From Blastococcus aggregatus (lineage in GTDB: Bacteria > Actinomycetota > Actinomycetes > Mycobacteriales > Geodermatophilaceae), in the NCBI RefSeq assembly GCF_900221005.1, contig NZ_OBQI01000006.1:1-64000 (forward strand): a stretch of 64,000 bases of DNA, written 5' to 3'. Position numbers and translations under genes: made by a program. The number at the start of each line of letters is the position of its first letter. Position 1 is the first letter of the stretch. Below, one piece after another: positions 63,617 through 64,000 of this stretch. Under the pieces are notes generated by a model. That model made no database searches and had not been told where the DNA came from. It was given only the letters and a program-made list of their open reading frames with translations.

Positions 63617-64000
63617 GTGACGAAGCCCACCCCCGCCCCCGCACCGGTCATGCCTCCGTCGGTGCGGGTCGCCGTCGGGGTCATGGCGGTCCTGGCACTG
63701 CTGCTGCTGGCCAGCGGCGTGCTGCTCCTGTTCGGCCTGGACGTCGTCGTGGACCGGATCACCGACGAGACCGACGCCACCGAAGACGAGGCTCGCCGGT
63801 TCGTGATCTTCCTGTCCCTGGTGCCCTCCCTGGTCCTCGGCGCGGCGCTGGCGCTGGCCGCGGTGTTCGTGCCGCGCCAGCGAGGCTGGGCACGCTGGGT
63901 CGGCGCAGCGGCCAGTGGGGTTCTCGTCGTGATCACGATCATCAGCGCGGTGATCGGCGGTGCCGTGAGTGTTACGTCGCTGCTGCTGCTCGTGCTCTCG
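63617..64000 (+). CDS. Membrane protein, partial (cut by right edge)
   Basis: From GTG 63617 the frame is open to the window end (128 codons). It has a Pro-rich start, then hydrophobic segments VGVMAVLALLLLASGVLLLF, FVIFLSLVPSLVLGAALALA and AAASGVLVVITIISAVIGG, separated by an acidic loop (DETDATEDEARR). At least three or four helices. No family is recognised. Confidence 0.6.
   Translation, partial: MTKPTPAPAPVMPPSVRVAVGVMAVLALLLLASGVLLLFGLDVVVDRITDETDATEDEARRFVIFLSLVPSLVLGAALALAAVFVPRQRGWARWVGAAASGVLVVITIISAVIGGAVSVTSLLLLVLS

Overview
The window looks like a high-GC actinobacterium, most likely Geodermatophilaceae (Blastococcus, Geodermatophilus or Modestobacter). This rests on the very high GC, frequent GTG starts, a mycothiol-dependent formaldehyde dehydrogenase (MscR), the actinobacterial small families DUF3073, DUF3151 and DUF5701, a purS/purQ/purL-type FGAM synthase, and mycofactocin-associated genes. 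The genus is inferred from gene content and protein style; no search was run.

Region 1 (1 to about 16.25 kb) is an accessory segment that looks like a decaying integrative element. It runs from a TrwC/MobF-type relaxase cut by the left window edge to a tyrosine integrase whose last codons lie antisense inside a tRNA-Lys(TTT) gene. Inside are an IS1380-family transposase, an AraC regulator, a mycofactocin-type SDR, a MoxR-VWA pair, mftE-, mftF- and mftG-like genes, a truncated ArdC-like gene, an AlpA/excisionase-like HTH protein, small element genes and a second, internally deleted SDR. At least four genes here carry apparent frameshifts (mftE, mftG twice, and two small genes). The core mycofactocin genes mftA to mftD are not in the window. 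A stretch with three 11-bp iteron-like repeats, a long hairpin and DnaA-box-like 9-mers could be an element origin.

Region 2 (16.4 to 33.1 kb) is ordinary chromosome: small membrane proteins, a Rieske protein, a GtrA-like protein, a membrane metallophosphoesterase, a tRNA-Glu/Asp/Phe cluster, a glycosyltransferase, a three-gene unit (MBL hydrolase, AMP-dependent ligase, GMC oxidoreductase), an M23 peptidase, a complete sugar ABC transporter, a Leu/Val dehydrogenase and DUF3073.

Region 3 (33.2 to 53.2 kb) is rich in purine biosynthesis: purM, purF, purL, purQ, purS, purC, purB, purD and purA, all on the minus strand. Interspersed are mscR with an MBL partner, an OFA-type MFS transporter with its small subunit, a sterol-carrier-like protein, a thioesterase, rsgA, a glycerophosphodiesterase and a DUF559 protein flanked by two copies of a 57-nt palindrome.

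Region 4 (53.2 to 64 kb) holds an Rv0358-like protein, a second sugar-type ABC permease/ATPase pair without a binding protein and with a degenerate ATPase, DUF3151 with class II aldolase fba, a pentapeptide protein, two flavoproteins, pyrE, a membrane-anchored sulfite-oxidase-like molybdoprotein and a membrane protein cut by the right edge.
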